Source: Brachionus rotundiformis
Lineage: Eukaryota > Rotifera > Eurotatoria > Ploima > Brachionidae
Length of the DNA stretch: 64,000 nucleotides
Direction of reading: 5' to 3'
NCBI GenBank assembly: GCA_016802295.1
Contig: JAESIW010000180.1
Coordinates: 1,801,619-1,865,618, forward strand
Under the pieces are notes generated by a model. The model saw nothing but the letters and a program-made list of their open reading frames with translations, did not search any database and was not told the DNA's origin. The translations under genes were made by a program, and so were the position numbers. Shown here piece by piece: positions 1 through 12,475 of this stretch (the first letter of the stretch is position 1; each line of letters starts with the position of its first letter).

Positions 1-234
1 GCCGACGCAGCCAAAGTGTCCAAAGAAGACAAAAAGAACGCCAAGCAAAAGAGCGAGCACAAGGCTCGTGCTGGAAAAAATGCCGCCTCGACTCCCGTCA
101 TACAAATCACCATTAAGCCGAACAAACAAGCCAAAAAATCATCAGCCAACAGCTGTGGCAGCAGTTTGACAAGCAATGGTAGCTCAAGTGCGACCAGTAG
201 TCGGGCCAACAGCAAAATACGTGTCAAAAAATAA
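1..234 (+). CDS. 3' end of a Lys/Ser-rich protein, partial
   Basis: The frame is open from the first base of the window and stops with TAA at 232-234, so only the C-terminal 77 residues are visible. The visible part is low-complexity: Lys/Ala-rich at first, then a run of Ser, Asn and Thr, ending in a basic Lys-Ile-Arg-Val-Lys-Lys. Base composition is clearly less AT-rich than the DNA that follows, which supports coding. An AATAAA-like signal lies about 30 bp after the stop. I recognise no domain and assign no function. The true start and any folded domain lie upstream of the window. Confidence 0.6.
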   Translation, partial: ADAAKVSKEDKKNAKQKSEHKARAGKNAASTPVIQITIKPNKQAKKSSANSCGSSLTSNGSSSATSSRANSKIRVKK

Positions 235-3200
235 AAGAAAAATTGCTTACCAAAAAAAAAAAAAATAAATAAAAAGTTAAATATTGAGATAAAATTTTAA
301 AAATTAAATAGGATTATTGTAATTATGTAATTAGAAGTGAGGATAATGATTGGCTTTTTTTTCTAATTTTGTGTCTTTTTTTTTTCGTCAGTTGATCTAG
401 GATCTGTTTGTGAGCGAAATTTTCTGGGTTTTTTTAAAATCCTGTTGTTTTTCTTTCGTCGCAGTTTTCTTTTTTGTCGTGTCCTCAGACCAACGTTTAT
501 GTAATTTTTAATATATATATATATTTTTTTTTAAATTCATAGACAACTCAATTAAATTTAGTAAATTTTTTTCTCGCTTCCAGACGGATTTAAAATTTTT
601 GGAATTATGTGAAAAGGAAATTTGAGATGTCTGTAGCAAAAATGTTCACATAGACAAATACAACACATTAATACACATATAATGTTAAACAGTAGGGCCC
701 GCAGCTTGGACCTAAATATTAAAATATATTTTTTTTTAATCGAATACTAAAATTTAAATGTAATTTCTTTTTTCCTTTTTTTTTTTTTCATTTTTTTTTG
801 TCGCGTTCTCAAACTAAAAAACTTAAATTTTCAATTTGAATTTTTTTAAATCATTTTTTATGTCTTTAAATTTAAAAATTTAATGAGTCGTCTATTTTTT
901 GTCTTTTCTAAAATTCTTTTTTTGTGTTATCGAATTTAAAAAATTTAATTTTTCTTTCTGTCTACTCTATCATTATCACTCATTAGATTTTTTTTATTTA
1001 ATCTTTTTTGATTCGGTTCTCTCGGACACAATTTACCTTGGGCACTAAACAAACAATTTATCACAAGATCAAAATATTTTGTTCCTAGTGCCTTAAGCTT
1101 ACAGGTCCGAATTTTCTTAATCATAATGCCTTTTTGTGTCAATGTTTTTCAAATGTCCATTTTATTTTTGGTTTTATCTCATATTTACTTTATATTATTG
1201 TAATTAAAAAAATTCAAGCAAAAATAATTAAAATAAATTCTAACAAAATAGTACTTTTTAAACTTAAATGTCTATGTCCTTGTGATAAAAAGTTAAGCTA
1301 TCTATGATTAAAAGACTTTTTGTGTCGTCGAAAAAATTTATTATTTTTATGCGATAATTAAAAAAAAATTTAAAAAAATTTAAAAAAATTATTTAAAAAA
1401 ATTTATTATTGTTATGCGATATAAATAAAACACGGGATAAAAAAAGGGGACATAACAAAACTAAATTAAAAATGAAATAGATTGAGGAAAATCGGTACAG
1501 CAAAATTTCTGGGATAAAAATAAGATGGGATATAATCATGCATTAAATGTAGATTCAGTTTACTTTTATACCACTATCTAGTTCTTGTTTATTTTAATCA
1601 ATATTCAAAAAATAGATTAAATGACTTGTTTCTAGGGGAATCTAAAAACGAATTCTAAAAGGATGCTTATGATTGTTAATAATTAAGAAAGAGTTAATCT
1701 AGTTAACAACGCTTATATAAATTGGACGAATGAATGTGAGCAACTTCTACTAAAGAGACTGGTAAAGCCTTTTAGGTCTATACTTGTACAATTACTTCTT
1801 TCCTATGTAAGTGATAGCCATATCCTTGGCTATAAACATTTTTTTTATGTATGGTTATGGAAAAATAAAGACAAGTCGTAAAATTATATGTTCCTGAAAC
1901 TATAAATTAATATTTGATAAGTTAAATGCATTTTTTAACTTCTAATCATATGTGGCCACCTATCTTTAGCTCACTTTATTGAATCTTTTGATAATTTTGG
2001 AAATCTGATTTTTCGTAGTGGATATTCTATTTCTAATCTCTTCAAATTAAATTCTACCAAATCTTACTTATATAAGAATATATACATATCTTGATTCAAA
2101 ATTGATATAGCATGGATCTTTAAAACCATAAATAGACTTTGTTGCTTGATGTTCTTCTTTTTATTTGATTGATGCATCTCTTTATTTTTTGAATACAGAC
2201 TGGAACTACAAACTCCAAATAAGGTCTGATGAAAGTTGGATAAGAATTTTTTGCTTTTTATCAAGGAATTAGAAAAAATATATTCAAAAATATATCCACT
2301 AATCGATTCTCTTTAGTAATTGCTTGATCCACATGGTCGTCTTCCGCTCAACCTTGATCCACTAAGTTTCCATCAGAGATAATATTCACGCGTAAATCTC
2401 ATTGATTTGTTGAGAATTTAATTTAAGCCAATGCTATCATATTGAGCTTATTTGGATAATTTGTGCTATAATACATTAGCCCATATTTATCATAATAACA
2501 ATAGTTCCTTTTCAAATTTTTATACCAACTATGTGGACTATTTCTGCAATGATTCATCAAAGAAATCATGTTCTGTAATCTCGTAGCATCAACATTCATT
2601 AAAATAATATTAAATGTTTGAAAGTTGGGCTTTATTTATAATCAACAAGAAATATATCCAATAAGATCAAAAATCCGAACCCTGGATATCTTCCTTTATA
2701 TTATCAATAATTAAATTTTAAAATTAATTTTTTTTAAGCTAAAGTCAACTTTCTAAATCAAATAAATTTAATTTAAAAAATTATATGCACTGCAGTTCCA
2801 TTTTATTAAGTTGAATAGATAGATTTTTGAGTTTTATTTATTTTTTAATTTGATAATTTGCTCTTTGGTTAATTATTATGAGTACATTTTTTAGGATCAT
2901 ATTTTTACCACTTTTATAAAAAAAAACTATGAAACTAAAATTTTTTTGGAAAATTTAAAATACTTAAGGATAATTTTCAATCAAAAATTATCATTTAAAT
3001 TTAATTAAAATATATAGCTACTGATATCCAGATTTTGATAAAAAAAAATAAATAAAACAATATGATAAAACTTTATTGTAAAAATTTTTTTCAGAGTTTT
3101 ATGATTTTGAAGTTTAATGAATTTATAAATAAAAATTGATTTTTGAAATCTTAAAATAAGTAATAATCACATTTTATTGATTATTCTTTTTAACACTAAA

Positions 3201-6200
3201 AACTCGGAGGGGTTTTTTTGGATCCCTTCCATTCCTTTAAAATAGTTAAATTTTGGAATAAAAATAAATTAATTTTAATATTTGTTGATTTTAATTATCA
3301 GATTGCCCAATAAAAATTATAAAAAATGATTACATTTTTTTAACCAAATAAGAGATATTGTAAAAAACCCGAAAAAACTCCTTCCGTGTTTAGAACATCA
3401 AATTTCATGATTAATTTATTAACATGTTAACCAAGAGTTTATAAACAGTTAATATTAAAGTTTATTGCGAATCTATAAGAATATTCTTTTATCTTAAAAT
3501 TATTAATTTGCCTGATAATTGATCAAAGACACTGTCTGCGAAATGGGAAAGATTAACCAGTAAATATAAACGATCTTGATAGAGTTAGGATGTCAAATAT
3601 ACTAACTAGATAATATCTACTACTTGTTATGCTTTTTTTATCAAAATAATATCTTTTTTATTACCAATAATAAAAAATTTTAAATCAATAACTTTTATTT
3701 TTTTCATACGAGTAAACAAATCTTAATAAAACTTAATTTAAATTTTCATTGCTGAATCAACAGTTATCTTCACTTTACCAGCATAACTGATGATGATAAA
3801 TATATATTAGTATAAATTAAGTCATGAATTGGGTCATAAAGTAAAAGTGTTTTTTTTTATCACAAATACCATATTTTTGTTATAATAAGTAATAAATTTA
3901 AATTTTTTTAATTTTCAGTTTTGAAGATAATGATAAAAGAGGAGCTTCTAAAATTTGAAATCAAAAACTCTAAATTAACTAATAACTAAATATACTAAGT
4001 ATTCGATTGTCTTATAAGAAAATAAATAAAAAAAATCTGCTATGACAAAGAAAATTTTGATTTTTTTGTCTGTTTCATTTTTTTCAAGAGTATTGATCAA
4101 TTTTTTGGTTTATACTTAATTAGGATAGTCTTAAGCTATTTTAAATATTGATACACATTTCATCAAAAAATATTATTTATTTATTTTTATTTGAAAAAAT
4201 TAGGATCGATTAAAAATAAATCAATCATTTTTTACAAGTAATGTTAGTTAATCGAATTACATTTCATTAAATGAATCTGGAATAAACAATTAGTATCCCA
4301 AGCAATATAAACATATCTCAATCAAACTATTTGCCAAGAATTTCCTGCTTTTTAAAATTTTAACTGAAATAGATAAGATCTTGAGTCAAAATCTGTTATT
4401 TTCTCATTTAATTTAAATCTCAATTATAAAGCTATTAAAGCTAAATTTAAAAATGATCCAAATTCTTAAGTGATAAAAACCTCTATTCAAATTACAATTT
4501 ACTTATCTATTTCAAGATTTTCGATATTTTGAATTTCTTAGGAATAGATAATAAATTTTTCAAAAATCGAAAATTAACTATCCCCTGTCAGCCCATGCAA
4601 CAGCTTAATCATATCCAGGCACTGATAAGAGTCTAGATTTAAAGCAGAGATAACTCAACTTTCTGGACTCTCAATGTCCCTTGAGTACAAGCCAAAATTC
4701 AGATAAAATTCACTAGTATTAAGTAACTAGATTAATAATGCCAATTGAATGATAAGTCGAATGAGTAAATTAATTAGAAAAACAGATAGTTGCTAATTTC
4801 TTAAAAAAATTCAAATAGTTAAATATCTATTGCACTTGTGCATTTTACTAAGAATTTATCTTGGCCAAATTTACACATTTAAGCGTCTGAAATTAGACTG
4901 GCCTATGCCAATAAATTTCTCATTTGGCCCAGAATTAATCAAGCAAAAGCGATGATAGCAGTTCGATTGAAATTTGGCGAATTATTTGTTTACAAAGTTT
5001 CATTAATGAATCAATATTTAACTTCCACTAGACAGCTATTCAATTTGTACGAGATTGTACGGCTAGAATCTAAATTTGGTTTTGTAGGAAAAAGTCTGCT
5101 TACAAAAGCTAGCATACATAAAAAAAATTTTAGCTGTCTTTTCAACACCTTGAAATTAATTTATCATTTTTTTCTCTTAGCTATCATATTTTTTGCTAGG
5201 ATTTTAGGCAAAATGCAAAACAGAACAAGAAGCGAAAACTTTAAAGGCAAATAAGCATTGATAAATTCTGATAAAAGAGAGTTCAAGACTAAAGAAAACC
5301 TAAACTAGATTAGATTATATTGATGATTGAGGATTTTTAAAAATATTTATTAATTTTGTTAATTTCAATTGATTCCATTCCTTCAGTTTTATTCCCATTC
5401 GTGTTTGGAAGTTTCTTCAACTTGTTTTTGATTTGTTCATCTATCGTTATCTATTTCTTTGAAATAAAATCAAAAACTTATTCAAATTAGCATTCGAATT
5501 AATCTTTATCATTTTATATTCACATTGAGAAGCAAGTGAGGCTTTAATTGAAACAAGACAACTCAAATTAAGCTACTATTGTAAGGTTTTAATAAACTAA
5601 TCTCTAAATAAATGATTTATGGATGCTAAAATCACTTTTTAATTCCTCGGCATCCGGCTCAATATTTAGTTTTAAAAATTTTCAGCATTTTTTTAAACAA
5701 TTTTTGAAAATAATTTAAAAATTAGGATCTAAGAAAAAAAAAATTTTTTTCGTTTAATAAAAAATAAAGCTTGGTATTTTCTGACCATTTAGAAATTATA
5801 TTCGAGCTTGGTAGATAAAAGTTCCTTTAAGTTAAAGGTAATATTTGCAATTTATAAAATAATTAAACGGTATTGTGAATTAAAGCCAAATAACACGCCA
5901 AATTAATCATGAATAAATAAAATTTTGTTTATTATATTGGCAAAATTATATTATTGGCCTATTTGAATGGAATAATAAGATAAAATATACAAAAAATTTT
6001 GTTTGATTGGATGAATATATCATGATCAAATTCTGATAAGTCATTAAATATAATATAAAATTTGATGAAAGTTAAATTTTTTATTTTTGTACATAGAGTA
6101 AAATATCAGCTAAAGAAGAAATTATTTTAAAATTATCTCATTAATAATATTTAGCTATTTTATTTTAAATTCTTCTTAAGGCAATAAAAAAAATCCAACA

Positions 6201-6441
6201 TCAAATCTTGTCCTGGGAGATCCGACCAGACAAGCTAACTAAAGCTTTTTAGGTACTTATCTTTTCTCTTAATTTCAACAAATAAAAATAATTAATTCAG
6301 CAAGAAATATATCAAATTAATCGTTAAATTTTTATACGATTTTATTTTTCTATTTCATCAGGTACCCAGAGAATTTCAAGCAGAGATTTTTCTATTTTAA
6401 CTTATTAATTTGTTATAGATAATAATTGATAAATATTTCAA
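235..6441. other. Long gene-free stretch upstream of the T-box gene
   Basis: About 6.2 kb of AT-rich DNA with many poly-T and poly-A runs and no ORF that I trust. The first few hundred bases are probably 3' UTR of the preceding gene. A stretch around 4560-5250 is somewhat less AT-rich and holds an ATG-initiated 100-codon frame (4952-5254) with no recognisable family. Developmental T-box genes often have large upstream regulatory regions, so this could hold cis-regulatory DNA, but no specific site is evident. Confidence 0.5.
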
Positions 6442-8597
6442 ATGAACAGTAATTTAGTTCAGAGAATATCTTCACCAAACACAGTTACACAATCCTTGAA
6501 CCCATTGAGCACTTTTAGCATAGCATCACTGACAACCAATACTTCAGAGATGTTCCAAGAGGATTCGAGCACTTGCCACAAATTGAAACCCATCTACCAA
6601 TTGGACGGGCAGTCTAATTTCTCACCAAACTCTGAGCTTAAAGACGACGAATCTAATGCCTCAAAAACTTCATTTGGTATTGATGAATCCAAGCAGTTTG
6701 TGCCTAGTCATGATGTTTTCTCCAACTTGGCATATACAAACCAAAATGTCAATCAATCGGGATTGAGCGAAAAATTCCTGCATCCCAAGCTTTCATCGAT
6801 AAAAGTTCATATTGAGTCAAAGTCTCTTTGGGACGAGTTCGATCAATTAGGAACAGAGATGATTGTCACCAAAGCTGGACGGTATTATAGAAGATAAAAT
6901 GCATTTTAACTTTTAATTATTTTTTTCCCTATAGACGGATGTTTCCTACCTTTCAGGTAAAGCTTTCAGATATGGATCCTAATTCTGATTACATGCTGAT
7001 GATGGACTTTATGCCTCTGGACGATAAAAGATATAGATATGCCTTTTATAGGTATTTTTGAGAAAAAAAATTATTTAATCTCTAGTTACACATTTCTGTT
7101 TAGTTCAAGTTGGGTAATTGCTGGTAAAGCAGATCCACATTTACCAGGAAGAATTCATGTTCATCCTGATTCGCCACAAAAAGGAAGTCAATGGATGAAA
7201 AATGTTGTCACTTTTGACAAGCTAAAGCTTACCAACAATCTAATGGATGACAATGGACATGTAAATAAAAATGATATAAAAATAAATTTTATAAGTATAT
7301 ATTTTAAGATAATTTTGAATTCAATGCATCGTTACCAGCCCAGATTTCATATAGTTTATTTAGGAGAGCATGGCTCGAATTCTCATTTTGCTTCGCTAGG
7401 AAGTGGATCGAGTGGTAAAAGTAAAGCGTCTAAACAAGCTGCTATGGTCAGCTTGGCCACTTCAGCTCTATCAAACAGTGATTTAGATCTAGGTCTTTTA
7501 AAGCCAAGCAGGAAATCAAATTCAAATATAAACAATTCTGAATATCAAAATTATAGAACTTTTATATTTTCGGAGACTAAATTCATAGCAGTTACGGCTT
7601 ATCAAAATCATCGAATCACTCAATTAAAAATAGCATCAAATCCGTTCGCCAAAGGATTTAGGGACTGTGATCCAGAAGACTGGTATTTAATTTTTGAAGT
7701 TATTTTAATTTTAAATAAAATAAATAATAAAAACTGTTTATTTTTTTATAAATAATACAATTTATTTTAAGTGTTGCCGAGGTTCTAAATCAACTAAATC
7801 AGCCACCAAATCAGAGAGCTTTGCTTAGAAATCAACGCGGTATACCTGGTTCAGCATCAAACACCTCTACCAACTCAAATTCAACTGCCACTTCTTCTGC
7901 CTTAAGTATTCTAAACGCTGTCGCCGCTGCTGCTGCCAATGGTAGATCACCGCATCCTTCATTTTTGACCGAATCACAAATATCACCAACATCTTTACAT
8001 GATCATCATTTACATTCTCAAATTTCAAGTCCATTGAATGCAAATTCGTTCAATGGACTTTCACAATCAGACTATAATCTTTCTTCTTCATCTTCTGAAT
8101 CCTCTACTTCATCTCTGAACTACCATTCAGATGCAGCTGCTTATAGCGCAGCAGCGGCAGCAGCAGCAGCAGCTGCTGTTTATAGTCAACTAGATAATCC
8201 ATTTTCATCACCATATTCACCCATAAATTACCAATCATCTTCATCTAGCCTAAACCATGGATCAAATTTGAAAATAACTTCAAAAACATGTACCCAACGC
8301 CACAATCCGTACTCTAGAAATTCAAACAATTCAAGCTCTCTTACATCTCAAACATTGAACAATAATTCTGAAATTGACCATCAAAGTGTAAGTGTGAATG
8401 CAGCTGCTGCTTTTTTATCTACTCTAGGAGGTACTGGTGGTTATCCAAGCAATAGTCACCAAATGGCAAATGGCTACTCTGCTGCTTTTTACTATCACCC
8501 ATACTATACTCACCATTATTTAAACAACCACGCGAATTCGGCCAACTACTCGACTAATACAATCGTTGATCTTAATTCAAATGTTCAGAAAAATTAA
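6442..8597 (+). CDS. TBX1: T-box transcription factor, TBX1/10 subfamily
   Basis: Sequence-specific nuclear transcription factor. Proposed exons are 6442-6881, 6935-7051, 7104-7260, 7309-7682 and 7772-8597, giving 637 residues with frame kept at every junction. The T-box runs from about residue 118 to 362. It carries SLWDEFDQLGTEMIVTKAGR, RRMFPTFQVKL, KADPHLPGRIHVHPDSP, NLMDDNGHIILNSMHRYQPR and YQNHRITQLKIASNPFAKGF. The FRDCDPED ending and the FQVKL segment point to TBX1/10 rather than TBX20 or TBX2. Introns 1-4 are 53, 52, 48 and 89 bp. The loop after RFHIVYL is enlarged to about 60 Ser/Ala-rich residues where vertebrate TBX1 has about 15. The C-terminal third is Ser/Asn-rich with an 11-residue alanine run. 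An AATAAA lies at 8724-8729. Family assignment is firm; the last junction, giving Asp-Cys-Val, is slightly less certain. Confidence 0.93.
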
Positions 8598-9320
8598 GAT
8601 TATTTTTTTTACCAATTGGTCAAAATCGAAATTAAAACGATTTTATATGGCGAATTCCAATTAAAAATTTTGAATTTATTTTTTTGTAAATAATTTGACT
8701 TTATATTTTTTTTATGGCTACCTAATAAAACAATTTAATATATTGATATTTGTTAGAAAATAACAATTTTTAAATGTATCCAAAACGGGTATCAAAAATA
8801 TTTCTTGTTTTTTTTATTAGATAATAATTAAATTTATAACTTCAAATTAGCCAAAATATCACTTTAATTAACAAAGTTCTGATTAAATTAAAAATTAATT
8901 AAGTATTTATTCTTCTTTACTCTTAAAACAAAGCAAATACATTTGGTATAAAAACGAAATAGTTTTTTTTCAAAGATAAAAACAGATCATTTTTGTTCTT
9001 GTACAAACAAGTATTAAAAAATTATTTTTTTTTTCAATTTAAAGTTTAATTTAAACTTAATAATTTTAAAAATTAATTCTTTTTAAAAAATTTATTTATT
9101 TGGAAAAAAAGTCTAAAAATTCTTTTTTTAAATTAAAATTTTTATCAGAGATAATGAATAAAAACTAAAACATGACTTTTTAAAAATATTATAAGGCTTT
9201 TTGAGGTAAAGTCTATCTCAAATAACAAATAACATGCTTGAATGATATAAACGGTTGAAAAATGAGAATAATTTAAGAAACAATATTAAAATAATTACAT
9301 CATGGTTTAAAAGAGTTAAT
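8598..9320. other. Intergenic, convergent 3' ends
   Basis: Holds the 3' UTR of the T-box gene, with AATAAA at 8724-8729, and presumably the 3' UTR of the leftward gene that ends at 9321. No coding potential, repeat or RNA gene was seen. Confidence 0.5.
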
Positions 9321-9764
9321 TTAATAGTGACCACGTGATCTACGCTCTGGTCGTTCGTTTCGTTGACGTCTTAATCCTGGCAAAGGTTCACTCATATCAA
9401 TTCCCAAATCAATATCACCCAAAGAGAATCGGTCTTCGAATTTTGGTCTATTGTTTCTGATTCTGTTATGATCAAATAATTCCATTATTCTTTCCTCTCT
9501 CAAAATTGGATTATTGAAAGGGCCTATTAGAGGAGGTCCGAATATTGGTGATCCAAACATACCACCAATTCCACCACCATAAACTCCAGTTGGTGGCCTA
9601 GCAAAGTCAAGCGGAGCTGGGCTACAAACAAAAATTAAATTTAAATCAATGTCTTTAAAATCCTGATATTACCCAAAGACTAGACGTTTCGAAATTTTAT
9701 GCTCTGCTGGAGCGCAAAGTCCTTGAGTTGCCAGAGCAACCACTATTAATGTAATATATATCAT
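9321..9764 (-). CDS. Small secreted Pro/Gly-rich protein with dibasic propeptide
   Basis: Two exons, 9673-9764 and 9321-9621, joined across a 51-bp GT-AG intron, encode 130 residues. Residues 1-17 form a hydrophobic signal peptide (MIYITLIVVALATQGLC). A short stretch follows that ends in Ser-Lys-Arg, a likely proprotein-convertase site at about residue 28. The mature part has a Gly/Pro/Phe-rich segment (FGSPIFGPPLIGPF) and then a charged Arg/Glu/Asp tail ending RRSRGHY. No family is recognised. The next leftward gene, at 10473-11079, and the repeat-protein pair further on share the signal-peptide plus Lys-Arg layout. A secreted structural or adhesive protein, or a peptide precursor, are both possible. 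Confidence 0.75.
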
Positions 9765-10472
9765 TTTTGTTTTAAATATTCTAAACTTTTTAGCAATAAT
9801 AAAATAAATTTCAAAATTAAATTTTCAAAGCTTATGTTGAAAAATTAAGTAATGATTGTTGGATTCAAATAAAATTTTTTTGAATTAACTGCTTGAATTA
9901 AAAGAAAAAACTTCAATTCACTGTACATGATTACCATTGATTTAACTTGTATTTAGCTTGTCTCTGAAGCTAATTCAAACTTCTGTTGGTTAACATATAC
10001 GCTTCAAAAATTTGGTTAAAAGCTAAGATGTCTTTACTTAGTCTGTAATATAGTTTTTTAAGTATATGGTGACGAAAAAAATTTTTATCTGAAGTGGGAA
10101 AAATAAAAAATATATTAAATTAATTAAATAACCAATTTAATAAAATTATTCAAAGCAAATTAGTCTTCAGTGGTCGAGATCAAAGTCATTAAATCGACTT
10201 TTCGATCAAATTAAATAAATCATTATCAATTTTAAAGATTTGTTTTAAGATATTGAACTTAAGAGATAAAAATTAAATATTTTTGTTTGAATTTTTATTT
10301 AAATTAAGACTAAAACAGTAATATAAACACTTAAAATAAAAAAACAAAATTTCATACGTTGTAACTAAATGATTTAGGAAAACAGAAACAATTTTTAGTC
10401 AAAAACAAATGCTGCAAATTGTATAAAATTAAAAAAGCAAAAAAATAATGTCTTGGATTATTTTTTTGTTAT
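9765..10472. other. Intergenic, promoter side of the 9321-9764 gene
   Basis: About 700 bp of AT-rich DNA between two leftward genes. It should contain the promoter of the gene at 9321-9764 and the 3' UTR of the gene ending at 10473. No specific element was recognised. Confidence 0.45.
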
Positions 10473-11079
10473 TTAAACAATTGGTGGAACAACTGGAGCA
10501 GCAAGTGGATCACGGAATGGGCCAAAGTGAGGTCCACCAAATGGTTGAGCGAATGGTCCATCAAAAACAGTGCCATAAGGTCTAAAAGATTTTTTTAAAT
10601 AAATAAAATTATTAAATTGATTTTTTATTAAATTACCCGATAAAACCGGCTCCCATACCTGGGAGCATTCCTGGTAAAACACCTAAGCCTCCGAGGCCAA
10701 GTCCAAGACCACCAACCATTCCTCCGAGTCCTAATGGACCAAGAGCACCGATTCCTCCTAATCCTAATGGTCCAATTCCACCTAAACCAAGTCCACCCAT
10801 TCCTCCCATTAAACCCATTCCACCCATTCCACCAATAAATGGCGCAAAACCAAATCCAAGACCAGGCCCACCCATTCCTGGAGTAAGCAAACCTGGAGCG
10901 ACTGGCGGAAGTTGAGCTCCCTGAGCGCCTCCTGGTGCAGGAGCTGAATTTTGTTGAGGTTGCGCGTAACTAGTCGGTTGTGCATTTTCGTTTCCATATG
11001 TCTGGGATCGTTTTTGTCGCAAAGTCGCAGCGTTAATGACGACTAAAATTGTCATAAAAATAAAAAAAGATCGATTCAT
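10473..11079 (-). CDS. Secreted Gly/Leu/Met-rich low-complexity protein
   Basis: Two exons, 10637-11079 and 10473-10581, joined across a 55-bp intron, encode 183 residues. It starts with a signal peptide (MNRSFFIFMTILVVINA) and a short propeptide ending Arg-Gln-Lys-Arg. A Gln/Ala/Pro-rich stretch follows, then about 80 residues of imperfect GLGG, GMGG and GPLG repeats. The second exon adds a Pro/Phe-rich tail (FGGPHFGPF) that resembles the Phe-Gly-Pro segment of the neighbouring gene at 9321-9764. Glycine-rich repeats of this kind occur in cuticle, shell, silk and adhesive proteins, but no named family can be assigned. The intron sits just before the tail, so the last exon could be an exchangeable module. 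Confidence 0.78.
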
Positions 11080-11656
11080 TTTAAGATCTATCTAAGTTAA
11101 TTAAATTAAATTTGTTAAGCCAAAAAAATAATTTTTTTAAAGTTCTAAAGACTTAAAAAAACAAAATCTTCTTTTCAATGAATCTCGAAGTTGTTTAAGA
11201 AATAGAATAAAAAATTCTCTGGTAAAAAAAATGAAACATGCATTAGATCAAGTATAAAAAATTAAATCAAGAAATATCATCATTCGTGAGAGTGTGTGAA
11301 AAATAGTAAGCTTTTATTCAATACAAAAATAATAAACTTGGAGATTTCAAAAAGAAAATAAGATTTTATGAAAAAAAAGTGTAAGATACTAAATAATTAA
11401 AAATTGATTAATCCAACAATTAAAAAAAAAATAAAATCATTAATTTAAAAAAAATTAGAATCTAAAACAGAATTAAATTTTAAACTTTTATTCAAAAAAA
11501 TTCTAAAAATAACATTAAAGTAAAAAAATTTAATACTAATATATGATTGAGTTCGATAATCGGAAGGAGTTCCTAGTTTAAATAAAGTAGCAGTAAATGC
11601 CTTAAGAATATTAGATATAGAAGAATCTTATAAATCACCGATACGTGGTTAATTAG
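11080..11656. other. Intergenic, AT-rich
   Basis: Promoter side of the leftward Gly-rich gene, then AT-rich sequence leading into a LINE remnant. Nothing specific was seen. Confidence 0.4.
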
Positions 11657-12475
11657 TCTTGTCTTACTAATCTGGATACCTTTGACTCGATATCTGAGGC
11701 TCAGAACCGAGGATTCACTTCAGTGATTGTTTTAATGGACTTAGCAAAAGCCTTTGACAAAGTTCGGCACCGGGTGCTGGTCAAAAAGTTGGCGCTTTAT
11801 AGATTTAATTTAAGATTGGTGAGTTGGATCAATAACTTTTGGAGTGATCGCAGACAAAGAGTTGTTTTGGGTGAGTCTGTCTCTGATTGGTTAGACGTTC
11901 TTAGCCGAGTACCTCAGGGTCCAGTTTTAGGTCCTTTGTTATTCGTTATATTTCAAATATTAACCATTGATTGATCATTAAAATTTTAATGATATGCCAA
12001 TAAAATGGAATCACCAAGCAACACTCACAGCTAATAGAGCTACAATGGCATTGGGGCAATTGAGGAGAGCTTTTAATTGTTGTACAGGAAGCACTTTTAT
12101 GAAACTTTATGTTGCGTTTCTAAGACCTCAACTAGAATACTCGATCGCAGCCTGGTGCCCCCATACAAAGAGGGACATCAACATTTTGGAAAAAGTTCAG
12201 AAGAGGACAACGAAGCTTGTCAAGTCCTGCTGTCACCTCACCTTTGAAGATAGGCTAAAAATACTTGGACTAACCACCCTAATGGTGAGGAGAGAGAGAG
12301 GTGATCTTATCGAATATTTCAAGATTAGTAAAAGTTATAGCATTGTTGACTAGCAAAATCCGAGCAAACTAATCAGTTCATTGTTTTCGGACAGCTCTGC
12401 TAGCAACATTCGTGGTCAAAAGCATAGACTGGTAAAGCAACACAAAGTAAGTCTTCTAAAGAGGAAGAATTGAAT
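11657..12475 (+). mobile_element. CR1/jockey-like LINE reverse transcriptase fragment, internally deleted
   Basis: One open frame (11657-11974) holds reverse-transcriptase motifs, MDLAKAFDKVRHRVLVKKL and then VPQGPVLGPLLFVIF. A second (11994-12353) holds the C-terminal region of non-LTR ORF2 proteins, with LYVAFLRPQLEYSIAAWCPH and DINILEKVQKRTTKLV, and closes after DLIEYFKI. The segment with the YxDD catalytic motif and its surroundings is missing between them, so this copy cannot be active. After the stop at 12353 the same frame resumes with a weak match to the ORF2 end (HRLVKQHKVSLLKRKN). The fragment lies between the Gly-rich secreted gene and the repeat-protein pair. Confidence 0.85.

Noticed and set aside
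4952..5254. 100-codon ATG-initiated frame upstream of the T-box gene.
   Set aside because: No family resemblance; hydrophobic end and AT-driven composition; length is possible by chance in a 6-kb gene-free stretch.
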